DNA of 33,012 nt from an uncultured Clostridia bacterium (GCA_947625895.1 CANQPZ010000015.1:1-33012), one strand, 5' to 3'; positions 16,288-24,207 are shown, numbered from the stretch's first letter. A program made the numbers and translations. Notes: generated from the letters alone by a model not told the origin.

Positions 16288-16767
16288 TTATATTTTTACC
16301 AAAAAAGTTAAAATTTTCATTGAAATTTCCTCATAAATTTGATTTTTTCCATGATTATTATTCAATTTTATTTCTTGACATTCGATTTTTTGTCCATATA
16401 TATTACTTATTTCACGTTGAACTTCTAATATAATTTCCTCATTTTCATTACTAACAATTGTGATTGTTGCTTTAGGACTAAATCCAAATGTTATTACAGA
16501 ACATTCTATCTCTTCATCTAGTAATAATAAGTTTTTCTTATAATCTGTATTGATTATTAAATATTTAGTATGTTTAATTATTTCTTTTACTTGGTCAATT
16601 TTTTTCATTTCTTCATAAATTAATATGATGTCAAATTTTATGTTTTTTATATTAGCTAATGCGTTTTCATTTATTACTACTAAATTTTCTTCGTTCAATT
16701 GTTTTTTTATTTTACTTTCCTTTTCAATTATATTGTTCGAATTTGAAATTATTCCTATTACTGGCAT
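16288..16767 (-). CDS. Protein of unknown function (159 aa)
   Basis: I do not recognise this protein with confidence. It begins MPVIGIISNSNNIIEKESKI, like the first strand-loop of a Rossmann-type fold. It then has DIILIYEEMKKIDQ, a hydrophobic YLIINTDYKKNLLLL, and the segment CSVITFGFSPKATITIVSNE, followed by charged helices. The ITFGF..KAT pattern recalls clostridial hypothetical proteins distantly similar to Mur-ligase substrate handling, but that is memory, not proof. No signal peptide or membrane segment is seen. AGAGG precedes the ATG. It is divergent from the Cys-rich gene at 16873 and lies 113 bp upstream of the SSB-like gene, which has its own promoter. Confidence 0.7.
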   Translation of the reverse strand: MPVIGIISNSNNIIEKESKIKKQLNEENLVVINENALANIKNIKFDIILIYEEMKKIDQVKEIIKHTKYLIINTDYKKNLLLLDEEIECSVITFGFSPKATITIVSNENEEIILEVQREISNIYGQKIECQEIKLNNNHGKNQIYEEISMKILTFLVKI

Positions 16768-16806
16768 AATAAACCTCTATTCTAATTAAAATATATGCTT
16801 TCTTTT

Positions 16807-16834
16807 CACATTTTTTCCTATTTTTCATAATATA
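16807..16834 (+). promoter_or_regulatory. Possible sporulation-type (sigma K/E-like) promoter
   Basis: CAC (16807-16809) is followed by a 16-bp spacer and CATAATATA (16826-16834), which fits the CATANNNTA -10 pattern of late mother-cell sigma factors. No good TTGACA/TATAAT pair was seen upstream of this gene, unlike most others here. The motif is short and the region AT-rich, so this is a weak call. Confidence 0.3.
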
Positions 16835-16872
16835 TACCAAGCGAAAGCTAAAATGTGTAAAGGATGATTTTA

Positions 16873-17304
16873 ATGGAAATAGAAAAAGATGTATGTCCAG
16901 TTGTAAATGTAGATGGATTTATTGAAAAAGGAAAACAATTTGATATGGAAATAATTGTTCCTGAAGATGACAGAAATGTTATATACGGTGTTTTGAAAAA
17001 CAGACATGGTGATCCTATATCTGACGCTGTTATAAAACTAATTGAAATTGTTAATGAATTTGGTAAAAAAGAAAGACGTCCTGTTTCTCACACTTTCTCT
17101 GATAAGAATGGTGAATTTGTTTTTGGTCCTCTTTGCCCAGATAGAAATTATGAAATTCAAATATGGTCAGATAAAGTTAAACATGTGAAAGTTTGTGAAG
17201 AATGCTCATATGAAAAGAAAAATTGTTTAAAAGGAACAAAATTAGAGTCTTGTCATGATCATAAATTTCCTTGTGAACCAGAATTACCTTGTGACTGCAA
17301 ATAA
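16873..17304 (+). CDS. Cys-rich protein with a carboxypeptidase-regulatory/Cna-B-like domain
   Basis: The protein has 143 residues. The middle (about 35-105) is a beta-sandwich of the carboxypeptidase regulatory type: NVIYGVLKNRHGDPISDAVI, then HTFSDKNGEFVFGPLCPDRN and YEIQIWSD. The C-terminal 40 residues hold a dense cysteine set (CEECSYEKKNC, then CHDHKFPCEPELPCDC) that could bind metal or form crosslinks. There is no signal peptide. I preferred the ATG at 16873 over 16864 because AAAGGATGA lies 5 nt before it. It is monocistronic with a strong terminator. A spore-coat or surface role is only a guess from the Cys-rich tail and the possible promoter. Confidence 0.72.
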   Translation: MEIEKDVCPVVNVDGFIEKGKQFDMEIIVPEDDRNVIYGVLKNRHGDPISDAVIKLIEIVNEFGKKERRPVSHTFSDKNGEFVFGPLCPDRNYEIQIWSDKVKHVKVCEECSYEKKNCLKGTKLESCHDHKFPCEPELPCDCK

Positions 17305-17310
17305 TAACTA

Positions 17311-17339
17311 AAAAAGAAAAGCTTAAAGCTTTTCTTTTT
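17311..17339. terminator. Bidirectional terminator between convergent genes
   Basis: The 12-bp stem AAAAAGAAAAGC/GCTTTTCTTTTT has a 5-nt loop and T runs on both strands. It ends the Cys-rich gene on the plus strand and, directly after the stop codon of the 47-aa gene, the TauE/SafE operon on the minus strand. Confidence 0.88.
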
Positions 17340-17483
17340 TTATAGCATACCAACTTTTTTTGCAAACTGTTTACCTTTTTTTATCATCTTATTTTTAGTG
17401 CTTTTTTTCATATCTTTATACATCATCATGGCTGCTGCAGTTGCCATAGATCCCATGACTGCTCCTTTAAAAAATTTCATCAT
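17340..17483 (-). CDS. 47-residue membrane miniprotein
   Basis: A small gene with a strong ribosome-binding site (AGGAGG, 6 nt before the ATG at 17483 and 9 nt before the alternative ATG at 17480). The product starts MMKFFKGAVMGSMATAAAMM, a hydrophobic, Gly/Ala/Met-rich helix, followed by a very basic tail (DMKKSTKNKMIKKGKQFAKK). It resembles the short N-terminal helix and basic tail of YtxH-type or DUF3918-like miniproteins, but identity is not established. It lies 9 bp after the second TauE/SafE half gene and ends right at the terminator, so it is co-transcribed with the transporter. Confidence 0.75.
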   Translation of the reverse strand: MMKFFKGAVMGSMATAAAMMMYKDMKKSTKNKMIKKGKQFAKKVGML

Positions 17484-17492
17484 TTTTTCCTC

Positions 17493-17888
17493 CTACTCAG
17501 ATTTCTTACTTTTAGTATTTGATTTTTTATTTTTTGTATACGAAGTATAAATTTCATATATTTGAAAAAAAGCTATAATCATCAAAAAAATTCCAAAAAT
17601 TCTTTGTAAATTTTTCGTATCTAATTTATTTGAAATAAAGCTTCCTATAAAAGCTCCAATTATCCCATAAATAATTATTCTTTTTGAAACTTTAAAATTA
17701 ATTTTTTTGTTTTTAATGTTCATTAGTATTGCAACTATTGATGTTGGAATAAAAAAAATCAAGTTTGTTGCTTGGGATACATGCTGTTCTATTCCCATAA
17801 ATAAAGTAAGGAGTAATATTAAAATTGTTCCTCCTCCCATTCCTAATGCACTTACTATTCCCGCAATAAATCCAAATATAATTTCCAT
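17493..17888 (-). CDS. TauE/SafE (TSUP) family half transporter, second gene
   Basis: The 131-residue membrane protein has about four helices. It opens with FGFIAGIVSALGMGGGTILI, the G.GGG motif that begins each half of TauE/SafE permeases (export or uptake of sulfur-containing organic anions). Further segments are LIFFIPTSIVAILM and IIIYGIIGAFIGSFISNKLD. A usual TauE/SafE protein is about 250 residues with both halves in one chain; this is only one half. It overlaps the preceding half gene by one base, so the two are translationally coupled and probably form a heteromer. The charged tail ends KNKKSNTKSKKSE. Confidence 0.85.
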   Translation of the reverse strand: MEIIFGFIAGIVSALGMGGGTILILLLTLFMGIEQHVSQATNLIFFIPTSIVAILMNIKNKKINFKVSKRIIIYGIIGAFIGSFISNKLDTKNLQRIFGIFLMIIAFFQIYEIYTSYTKNKKSNTKSKKSE

Positions 17889-18229
17889 TAAATCACCATT
17901 CTGATTGAAACATAAATTAAGAAAATAACAAATAATATATTTAATATCTGATTATTTAACTTTTTTAGTAATATAGAACCAATAATTCCTCCAGCAATTC
18001 CTCCTATAGCACTTTTTATTCCTATATTCCAATCAATATATTGATTTTTAAAATAAATTATACAGCTTACTATTACAAGAGGAAGTATGCAAAAAATTGA
18101 AGTTGCTCTTGATTCTTTTTCATCCATTTTATCTATTAATGAAAATGCAGGAACTAATATCATTCCTCCACCTGCTCCAAAAAGTCCACTTATTAATCCA
18201 GAAAAAAATCCAATTATCCTATTCTTCAT
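17888..18229 (-). CDS. TauE/SafE (TSUP) family half transporter, first gene
   Basis: The protein is 113 residues from the ATG at 18229. It begins MKNRIIGFFSGLISGLFGAG with the GAGGG motif and FSLIDKMDEKESRATSIFCI, typical of the N-terminal half of TSUP permeases. Two or three more helices follow (ILPLVIVSCIIYF, SAIGGIAGGIIGSILL, NILFVIFLIYVSIRMVI). A TTG at 18265 would add 12 residues, but neither start has a clear Shine-Dalgarno site. The substrate is unknown (sulfite, sulfoacetate, taurine and others are used in the family). It is the first gene of a three-gene unit; the upstream region is occupied by an inverted-repeat element. Confidence 0.82.
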   Translation of the reverse strand: MKNRIIGFFSGLISGLFGAGGGMILVPAFSLIDKMDEKESRATSIFCILPLVIVSCIIYFKNQYIDWNIGIKSAIGGIAGGIIGSILLKKLNNQILNILFVIFLIYVSIRMVI

Positions 18230-18277
18230 ATTGTTATTTTTTTCAAATTTTTTTATTTTATACAAAAAAATTGAATC

Positions 18278-18424
18278 ATTATAATTTTGAATGGTTACTT
18301 TTTGCAGCGACGCGCAGTTTGGGAAGTGTTTGGCGAATACGTCTTCCTCAAAATTTTAACATACGCCCCAGCAGCCAAATCACGACCAGTAAGGAGCAAA
18401 AAAAGTCATCTTCAAAATTATAAT
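18278..18424. repeat. 147-bp inverted-repeat hairpin element
   Basis: The terminal inverted repeats ATTATAATTTTGAA (18278-18291) and TTCAAAATTATAAT (18411-18424) are perfect over 14 bp. Complementarity continues inward with interruptions (ACTTTTTGC/GCAAAAAAAGT, GTTTGG/CCAAAT, GGCG/CGCC). The interior is GC-richer than its surroundings. No transposase or open frame of credible composition is present. It fits a MITE-like or structured repeat and is a different family from the S10-operon repeats. It lies between the rarA terminator and the TauE/SafE genes. Confidence 0.82.
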
Positions 18425-18470
18425 AAAACTAGAATTCTTTTAATTTTAAATAATTACTTCTTTCAAAAAA

Positions 18471-18505
18471 TAAAAAAGGTTATTAAAAAATTTAATAGCC
18501 TTTTT
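18471..18505 (-). terminator. Terminator of the ruvA-asnB-like-rarA operon
   Basis: The stem AAAAAGGCTATTAAA pairs with TTTAATAACCTTTTT (one G-T pair), followed by a T run on the minus strand. It lies 8 bp past the rarA stop. Confidence 0.85.
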
Positions 18506-18512
18506 ACTAATT

Positions 18513-19763
18513 TTATTTAAAATTTTTTTCATCAATATTTTCATCTGGAATAAAATATTTTGTTCCAACCATCTTATCTGGTAAATATTGTTGTTCTACA
18601 TAGTGCCCTGGAAAATCATGTGGATATTTATATCCTTTTCCATATCCAAAATCTTTCATTCCTTCTGCAGGTGCATTTCTAATATGCATTGGTATTGTTC
18701 CAGTGTCTTTACTAGAAACATCACTCAAAGCCTTATCAATAGCCAAATATGATGCATTTGATTTCTTTGATAATGAAACATAGATAGCTGCTTCTGATAA
18801 AATAATTCTACTTTCTGGCATTCCAATCATTGTAACAGCTTGCATGGCTGAAGTTGCAACTACTAAAGCTTGTGGATTAGCCAGTCCAACATCTTCTGCT
18901 GCTAATATTGCAATTCTTCTAGCTAGAAATACTGGGTCTTCTCCTGCATCAAGAGCTCTAGCCAAATAGAATACAGCAGCATCTGGATCGCTACCTCTCA
19001 TAGATTTTATCATTGCACTAATATTATCATAATGGCTGTCGCCATCTTTATCAAACATTGATTTTTTCTTATTAAATGATTCTGCTGCAATTTCTTCTGT
19101 TATTTCAATTTCACCTTTAGAATTCATTTTTGTAGTAAGTACTGCAATTTCTAATCCGTTTAATGCTGTTCTAACGTCACCACCAGAAATTTCAGCAATT
19201 TTATCAATTATGTCATCAGATATTTTAATATTGTATTCTCCTAAGCCTTCTGGAGATTTTAATGCTTTTTTTATTATTTTTATAATGTCTTCTTTTTTTA
19301 ATGGTTCTAACTTTATAACCATAGATCTTGAAATCAAAGCCTTATTTACTTCAAAATATGGATTTTCTGTTGTTGCTCCAATTAGAATAATTGTACCATC
19401 TTCAACATAAGGAAGTAATGCATCTTGTTGTAATTTATTAAATCTATGAATCTCATCAATAAATAATATACATTTTCCTGATGGGTTCAATAATAAATTA
19501 CTTGCTTCTGCGATTGCATCCTTAATTTCTGAAACTCCTGAAGTAACTGCATTTATTTTTTTAAATTTATATTTTGTTGTTTCACTAATTACTTTTGCAA
19601 GTGAAGTCTTTCCACATCCTGGAGGTCCCCATAATATAATGCTAGAAAGTCTATCCGCTTTAATTGTTCTATAAAGTAGTTTATCTTTTCCAACTATATG
19701 TTCTTGTCCTACAAAATCATCTAATGTTTTTGGACACATACGATATGCTAGCGGTTGATCCAT
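18513..19763 (-). CDS. rarA: Replication-associated recombination protein A (MgsA/RarA)
   Basis: This is an AAA+ ATPase of the clamp-loader group that acts at stalled replication forks and binds SSB. The 416 residues begin MDQPLAYRMCPKTLDDFVGQ. They carry Walker A GPPGCGKTS (about 45-53), Walker B LFIDEIHRF (about 98-106), the sensor region GATTENPYFEV, and the family-specific C-terminus RGSDPDAAVFYLARALDAGE with HIRNAPAEGMKDFGYGKGYK and YPHDFPGHYVEQQYLPD. I chose the ATG at 19763 because AGGAGG lies 4-5 nt upstream; an in-frame ATG at 19784 would add 7 residues. It lies 35 bp after the asparagine-synthetase-like gene in one operon with ruvA. Confidence 0.95.
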   Translation of the reverse strand: MDQPLAYRMCPKTLDDFVGQEHIVGKDKLLYRTIKADRLSSIILWGPPGCGKTSLAKVISETTKYKFKKINAVTSGVSEIKDAIAEASNLLLNPSGKCILFIDEIHRFNKLQQDALLPYVEDGTIILIGATTENPYFEVNKALISRSMVIKLEPLKKEDIIKIIKKALKSPEGLGEYNIKISDDIIDKIAEISGGDVRTALNGLEIAVLTTKMNSKGEIEITEEIAAESFNKKKSMFDKDGDSHYDNISAMIKSMRGSDPDAAVFYLARALDAGEDPVFLARRIAILAAEDVGLANPQALVVATSAMQAVTMIGMPESRIILSEAAIYVSLSKKSNASYLAIDKALSDVSSKDTGTIPMHIRNAPAEGMKDFGYGKGYKYPHDFPGHYVEQQYLPDKMVGTKYFIPDENIDEKNFK

Positions 19764-19798
19764 ATTTCCTCCTATTTTTATCATATTTTTTTACAAAC

Positions 19799-21649
19799 TT
19801 ATTCTGGTATTTTTCCATCTAAGAACATTTGACACCATAATTCTAGATTCACTATTCTCCATACCATTGCAACATCATCTTCATTCTTAAATTTCAAATA
19901 TTCCTTAGCCTGTTCGATATTTAATATATTTCTCTTTTCAATATTGTCTAATATATTTTCTTCAACATATTTTTTAAATTCTTCATTAGCAAAATAAAGT
20001 TCAAATGGAACTCTAACGGCATATTTGGGTTTTTGTGCAAATTCTCTTCCAAAAATATTTTCACTTTCTACTTTCATTATATGCTTGGTTTCACCATATT
20101 TAAGTGAGTATGTTTCTGGTAATTTTTGCAAGAATTCGGCTACATCGTTTTGTAATATAGGATATCTTGGTTCAATTTGATGTGTTGCTAATATTTTATT
20201 TTGTCTTTCTGTTTCCCCTGACATTGTGAACATATGAAATTCTGCTAATTTTCTAAATGTACTTCCTTTAAACGAATTAAATGCTTTTTTACGTCTTTCT
20301 ATCAAAGGCTCTATATTATAGTCTTTAAAAAGTTTTTTACATTCATCGATTTGAACTTCTCTTCCAAAATCTTTAAAAAATTCATATGTACCTGGAATAT
20401 ATTTTGCTATACTCTTATTCTCAGCAATATTTTTATATTTTTTGTGTAATTTTTCATGTTTTAAGCATAACAGAGTCATTGTTGATCCTGTTATGGCTTC
20501 TGCTTCTTCACCATTAAAAACTAATTTTATATTATCTTCATTAGCTTTTTGAGCTATTCCATAAATTCCTATTGCTGATGGATAAAATATAATTTTTTCA
20601 AATGCATAAATAGTTTTTTCTAGATTTTCTAATAACATATCTTTATTTAAATCTATTTTTCTAGTTTCAATTGGTATAATATTTGCAGCTACATCTGCCC
20701 ATTTTTCTTCATTGTATTTAGGATAATTTTTATTGACCATTGAATATGCTATTGCTTTTCCATCTGGTTTTACAGCTTCTGAAACATATTTAGCAATCAT
20801 AGTTGAATCTATTCCACCAGACATTTCAGCACCTACTTTTTTAGAATTTCCTAACACCATTTTTACACTTCGTTGCAATAGTTCTCTGAATTTTCTTTCA
20901 ATTTCTTCTTCTGAAATTTCTGACTCATCATATGGTTTAATATCCCCAATGTTGAAAAATTCAACTTCTTTATAAGTTTTTTCTGATAAGTTAATATCTA
21001 GATATATACCTGCATTTAAGTTATTAACATTTTTAAGTAAATTGCAATCTTCGTATGCATAAGTAAAAAGATTATAAACTGATTGCATATTTAATTCTCT
21101 TTTAAAGTTTTTTATTTCTATAAAACTTTTCATCTCGCTTGCCCATGCGATGAAATTTTCATTTATTATGTAATTTATTGGCACTAAGCCGAATCTATCT
21201 CTAGCAATGTATAGTTTCATTTTTTCAAGATCTAATATAACTAAACTAAACATTCCATCTAATTCTTTAACTAATTTATCAAATCCTATTGTTTTATAAG
21301 CTTTTAGCAAAACATCACTTTTGGAATCTTGTTTTTCTGCATCAATGTCCTTCATTTTTTTAACCTGATCAATATTATATATTTGACCATCAAATTGACA
21401 TATAATCTTTTTATCTTCTGAAATGCTAAAATTGGGATTATCATTTTCTTCTATCTTTAGGAAATTATATCCAATAGTTCCAAAAGAATTTTCTGAGTTT
21501 TCGGTTACTATAAATTCCTTATTATCAATATTTATTATTTTCTCAAAGTCAGGTCCTCTATGTCTAATTCTAGACATCATTCTATTTCCTAAATTTTTGT
21601 CAATATTTTTGTTAAAATCAAAATTTATACAGCCTATTACGCCACTCAT
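19799..21649 (-). CDS. Asparagine-synthetase-like protein lacking the catalytic Cys2
   Basis: The 616 residues have the two-domain layout of glutamine-hydrolysing asparagine synthetase. N-terminal Ntn/GATase-II domain (1-200): RHRGPD (about 30-35), DGQIYN where the family has NGEIYN, ELDGMFSLVILD, and ARDRFGLVPI. C-terminal synthetase domain: PPi-binding loop EMSGGIDSTMIAKYV (about 275), and EPRYPILQNDVAEFLQKLPE. Two oddities stand out. The nucleophilic Cys2 is Ser (ATG AGT GGC, with AAAGGAG at 7 nt fixing this start), and the loop usually GEGSDE reads GEEAEA. Glutaminase activity is therefore doubtful, and the protein may use ammonia or another acceptor. It is co-transcribed between ruvA and rarA, opposite asnS. 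Confidence 0.85.
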   Translation of the reverse strand: MSGVIGCINFDFNKNIDKNLGNRMMSRIRHRGPDFEKIINIDNKEFIVTENSENSFGTIGYNFLKIEENDNPNFSISEDKKIICQFDGQIYNIDQVKKMKDIDAEKQDSKSDVLLKAYKTIGFDKLVKELDGMFSLVILDLEKMKLYIARDRFGLVPINYIINENFIAWASEMKSFIEIKNFKRELNMQSVYNLFTYAYEDCNLLKNVNNLNAGIYLDINLSEKTYKEVEFFNIGDIKPYDESEISEEEIERKFRELLQRSVKMVLGNSKKVGAEMSGGIDSTMIAKYVSEAVKPDGKAIAYSMVNKNYPKYNEEKWADVAANIIPIETRKIDLNKDMLLENLEKTIYAFEKIIFYPSAIGIYGIAQKANEDNIKLVFNGEEAEAITGSTMTLLCLKHEKLHKKYKNIAENKSIAKYIPGTYEFFKDFGREVQIDECKKLFKDYNIEPLIERRKKAFNSFKGSTFRKLAEFHMFTMSGETERQNKILATHQIEPRYPILQNDVAEFLQKLPETYSLKYGETKHIMKVESENIFGREFAQKPKYAVRVPFELYFANEEFKKYVEENILDNIEKRNILNIEQAKEYLKFKNEDDVAMVWRIVNLELWCQMFLDGKIPE

Positions 21650-21673
21650 ATAATACTCCTTTAAAATTCAGTT

Positions 21674-22261
21674 TTACAAATTTTTTAGTGCCTGTTTTAT
21701 TATGTCTTCTGTTGATAATCCTTTAATATTAAGCTTATTAAACACTTTTGTAATTTCACTTTTATTATATCCTAAAATTTGAAGTGCTTGCATAGCTTCA
21801 TCAGCAAATTCATCATTTATAATTTCAACTTTTTCTTCAGCCTTAGCAATTGCATCTTCTGTTTTTAATTTATCTTTTAATTCTAAAACTATTCTTTGTG
21901 CTGACTTACCTCCTATTCCAGGAATCTTTGTTAGTGTTTTTATATCATTTGAAATTATAGCAACCATGAATTGTGATGGAGTAATGTTTGAAAGAGCTCC
22001 AATTGCAGTTTTTGCACCTATTCCACTAACTTGAAGAAGTAATTCAAACATTTTTAATTCTTCGTTACTTAAAAATCCATATAAACTTATATTATCTTCT
22101 CTAACATGATAATGTGTATATACTTTTACCGTCTTTCCTAAATCATTAAGTTTTGACATTGTTTGATCAGATACAAATATTTTATAGCCGATTCCTCCAA
22201 CATCTATAACTATTGAATCTTTAGTTTTTTCTTCTAATGTTCCTTTAATATATGCGTACAT
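21674..22261 (-). CDS. ruvA: Holliday junction DNA helicase subunit RuvA
   Basis: RuvA binds Holliday junctions and loads the RuvB motor. The 195 residues begin MYAYIKGTLEEKTKDSIVID with the OB domain (1-62). The helix-hairpin-helix region follows (about 70-130: LLQVSGIGAKTAIGALSNIT and LTKIPGIGGKSAQRIVLELK), then the small domain III (about 150-195: ADEAMQALQILGYNKSEITK). The ATG at 22261 has GGAGG 6 nt upstream; an earlier in-frame start at 22282 is unlikely. The partner ruvB, commonly next to it, is not in this neighbourhood. First gene of the operon, with a promoter at 22292-22319. Confidence 0.95.
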   Translation of the reverse strand: MYAYIKGTLEEKTKDSIVIDVGGIGYKIFVSDQTMSKLNDLGKTVKVYTHYHVREDNISLYGFLSNEELKMFELLLQVSGIGAKTAIGALSNITPSQFMVAIISNDIKTLTKIPGIGGKSAQRIVLELKDKLKTEDAIAKAEEKVEIINDEFADEAMQALQILGYNKSEITKVFNKLNIKGLSTEDIIKQALKNL

Positions 22262-22291
22262 TTTTTCCTCCGTACCAAACAAATTTTCTTT

Positions 22292-22319
22292 ATTTTATCA
22301 TATAATATTTTTTTTGCAA
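22292..22319 (-). promoter_or_regulatory. Promoter of the ruvA operon
   Basis: The minus strand has -35 TTGCAA (22314-22319), a 16-bp spacer and -10 TAAAAT (22292-22297), 31 bp before the ruvA ATG. Confidence 0.65.
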
Positions 22320-22352
22320 TACTTTTTTCTAATTTGTTTTTTCCCTTTTATC

Positions 22353-22380
22353 TTGTATTTTTTTATAAAAGTAATATAAT
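22353..22380 (+). promoter_or_regulatory. Promoter of asnS
   Basis: The plus strand has -35 TTGTAT (22353-22358), a 16-bp spacer and -10 TATAAT (22375-22380), 30 bp before the ATG. No T-box leader fits in this short 5' region. Confidence 0.72.
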
Positions 22381-22410
22381 GTCTTTATCAATGTAAGAAA
22401 GGATTTTGTT

Positions 22411-23805
22411 ATGGAAAATAATATTTTAATTAAAGATCTATACAGAAATACAGATAAATATCTTGATAAAAATATAAAGATTTCTGGATGGGTAAAAACT
22501 GTTCGTGATTCAAAAAACTTTGGATTTATTGAAGTTAATGATGGTTCATTTTTCAAAAATGTCCAAGTTGTTTTTACTGATTCTCTTTCAAATTTTGAGA
22601 AAATAAAAAAACTTACAATATCATCTTCAATAATTGTTGAAGGTAAACTTGTAAAAACAGAAAATGCTAAACAACCATTTGAGATTCAAGCAACTTCTGT
22701 TGAGACTTTCAGCTTGAGTGATCCTGAGTATCCTCTTCAAAAAAAGAGACATACTTTTGAATATTTAAGAACTATCTCTCATTTACGTCCTCGTACAAAT
22801 ACTTTTAATGCAGTATTTAGAGTTCGTTCAATAGTATCATTTGCAATTCATAAATTTTTTAATGAACGTGGTTTTGTATATGTTCACACTCCAATAATTA
22901 CTTCAAGTGATTGTGAAGGTGCTGGAGAAATGTTTACAGTTACTTCTTGTGATTTAGATAATATTCCAAAAAATGATAAATCTAAAATGGATTATTCAAA
23001 AGATTTCTTTGGTAGACCTGCTCATTTAACTGTAAGTGGTCAATTAGATGTCGAAACATATGCTTTTGCTTTTAGAAATGTTTATACATTTGGTCCTACT
23101 TTCAGAGCTGAAAATTCAAACACAGTTAAACATGCTGCTGAATTCTGGATGATTGAACCAGAAATATGTTTTGCAGATTTAAAAGATGATATGAATTTAG
23201 CTGAAGATATGCTTAAATATGTTGTTAGCTATGTTCTTGATAATGCTCCTGAGGAAATAGAATTCTTTGATAAATTTGTTTCTCCTGGATTAATAGATAA
23301 ATTAAATACACTTGTAAATTCTGATTTTGGAAGAATATCTTATACTGATGCAATAAAAGAACTTGAAAAAAATAATGACAAATTTGAATTTCCAGTTACT
23401 TGGGGTACAGATATTCAAACAGAACATGAGAGATATTTAAGCGAAGTTGTTTTCGGTAAACCTGTATTCGTTACGGATTATCCAAAAGAAATTAAAGCTT
23501 TTTATATGAAACAAAATGATGACGGAAAAACAGTTGCCGCTACTGACTTATTAGTTCCTGGTATTGGAGAATTAATCGGTGGAAGTCAAAGAGAAGATGA
23601 TTTACAAAAACTTGAGTCTAGAATGAAAGAATTAGGATTAAATAAAGATGATTATTGGTGGTATTTAGATTTAAGAAGATATGGTTCTATTACACACTCT
23701 GGTTTCGGTCTAGGATTTGAGAGATTAATGATGTATATTACTGGAATGCAGAATATTCGTGATGTTATACCGTTCCCTAGAACTCCAAAAAATTGTGAAT
23801 TTTAA
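22411..23805 (+). CDS. asnS: Asparaginyl-tRNA synthetase
   Basis: A class IIb aminoacyl-tRNA synthetase, charging tRNA-Asn in the cytosol. The 464 residues have an N-terminal OB anticodon-binding domain (about 18-105, [20 protein letters not shown]). Motif 1 lies around [19 protein letters not shown], motif 2 is [20 protein letters not shown], and motif 3 is [20 protein letters not shown] before [11 protein letters not shown] at the C-terminus. Length is normal. An AAAGGA site is 9 nt before the ATG. It is monocistronic, divergent from the ruvA operon, and ends in a terminator. Confidence 0.97.
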   Translation: MENNILIKDLYRNTDKYLDKNIKISGWVKTVRDSKNFGFIEVNDGSFFKNVQVVFTDSLSNFEKIKKLTISSSIIVEGKLVKTENAKQPFEIQATSVETFSLSDPEYPLQKKRHTFEYLRTISHLRPRTNTFNAVFRVRSIVSFAIHKFFNERGFVYVHTPIITSSDCEGAGEMFTVTSCDLDNIPKNDKSKMDYSKDFFGRPAHLTVSGQLDVETYAFAFRNVYTFGPTFRAENSNTVKHAAEFWMIEPEICFADLKDDMNLAEDMLKYVVSYVLDNAPEEIEFFDKFVSPGLIDKLNTLVNSDFGRISYTDAIKELEKNNDKFEFPVTWGTDIQTEHERYLSEVVFGKPVFVTDYPKEIKAFYMKQNDDGKTVAATDLLVPGIGELIGGSQREDDLQKLESRMKELGLNKDDYWWYLDLRRYGSITHSGFGLGFERLMMYITGMQNIRDVIPFPRTPKNCEF

Positions 23806-23829
23806 AATAATTTATATAAATTTAATTAA

Positions 23830-23867
23830 AAAGATGGATGTATTGCTACTTACATTCATCTTTTTTT
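23830..23867 (+). terminator. Terminator of asnS
   Basis: The stem AAAGATGGATGTA pairs with TACATTCATCTTT (one mismatch), with an 8-nt loop and a T run. The T run abuts or overlaps the -35 of the next promoter. Confidence 0.85.
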
Positions 23868-23894
23868 GATTTTACTAAGATTTCGTGATATAAT
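23866..23894 (+). promoter_or_regulatory. Promoter of the 76-aa gene
   Basis: -35 TTGATT (23866-23871), 17-bp spacer, -10 TATAAT (23889-23894). The roughly 75-nt leader that follows contains a TTAC-TTCG-GTAA-like tetraloop hairpin (about 23931-23941), flanked by segments that can pair (GAAAAATTC with GAATTTC). Confidence 0.75.
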
Positions 23895-23976
23895 GTTGTT
23901 CGACCTTAATAGAAAAATTCTCTACAGGCATTACTTCGTAAGGGAATTTCAACTATTTAGAGAAGGAGGTGTCATT

Positions 23977-24207
23977 ATGGGCTGCGAAAATGCTTTCGTT
24001 GAGGATCGGATTATTTCGATAAAGCGAGTTGGCATGCTGGATGAGTTATCGTCTGAGATTTTCATCACTTTCGAACATTCTCCATTCTTCAGTGCGGATA
24101 GATTCTGTTATTCGCATTATGAGGATCTTTGGCTGAATGCTAAGGAAGGGATGAAAGTCCACCTGCTTATCGAGGCAGGATGCGTTCAATCTATTCAGCT
24201 CAGTTAA
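23977..24207 (+). CDS. 76-residue protein of unknown function, GC-richer than its neighbours
   Basis: I do not recognise the product. It begins MGCENAFVEDRIISIKRVGM and continues with SEIFITFEHSPFFSADRFCY and GMKVHLLIEAGCVQSIQLS. It looks like a small, mostly beta-strand soluble domain with no signal peptide. The ATG at 23977 has a strong AAGGAGGTG site, so the in-frame upstream extension to 23866 is rejected. Base and codon use (ctg, ctt, gcg, cgg and cga codons) differ plainly from the AT-rich neighbours. With its own promoter, leader and GC-rich terminator it forms a self-contained cassette, suggesting acquisition by transfer. Confidence 0.75.
   Translation: MGCENAFVEDRIISIKRVGMLDELSSEIFITFEHSPFFSADRFCYSHYEDLWLNAKEGMKVHLLIEAGCVQSIQLS

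Noticed and set aside
18287..18520. Open frame on the plus strand across the inverted-repeat element
   Set aside because: It runs through the hairpin element and the rarA terminator, has no ribosome-binding site and encodes no recognisable domain.
21674..22261. Missing ruvB as a sign of operon breakage
   Set aside because: ruvA is intact and ruvB is often located elsewhere in some lineages; absence from this window proves nothing.
22329..22556. 75-codon open frame opposite the asnS start
   Set aside because: It overlaps the asnS promoter and coding start on the other strand and shows no ribosome-binding site or recognisable domain.
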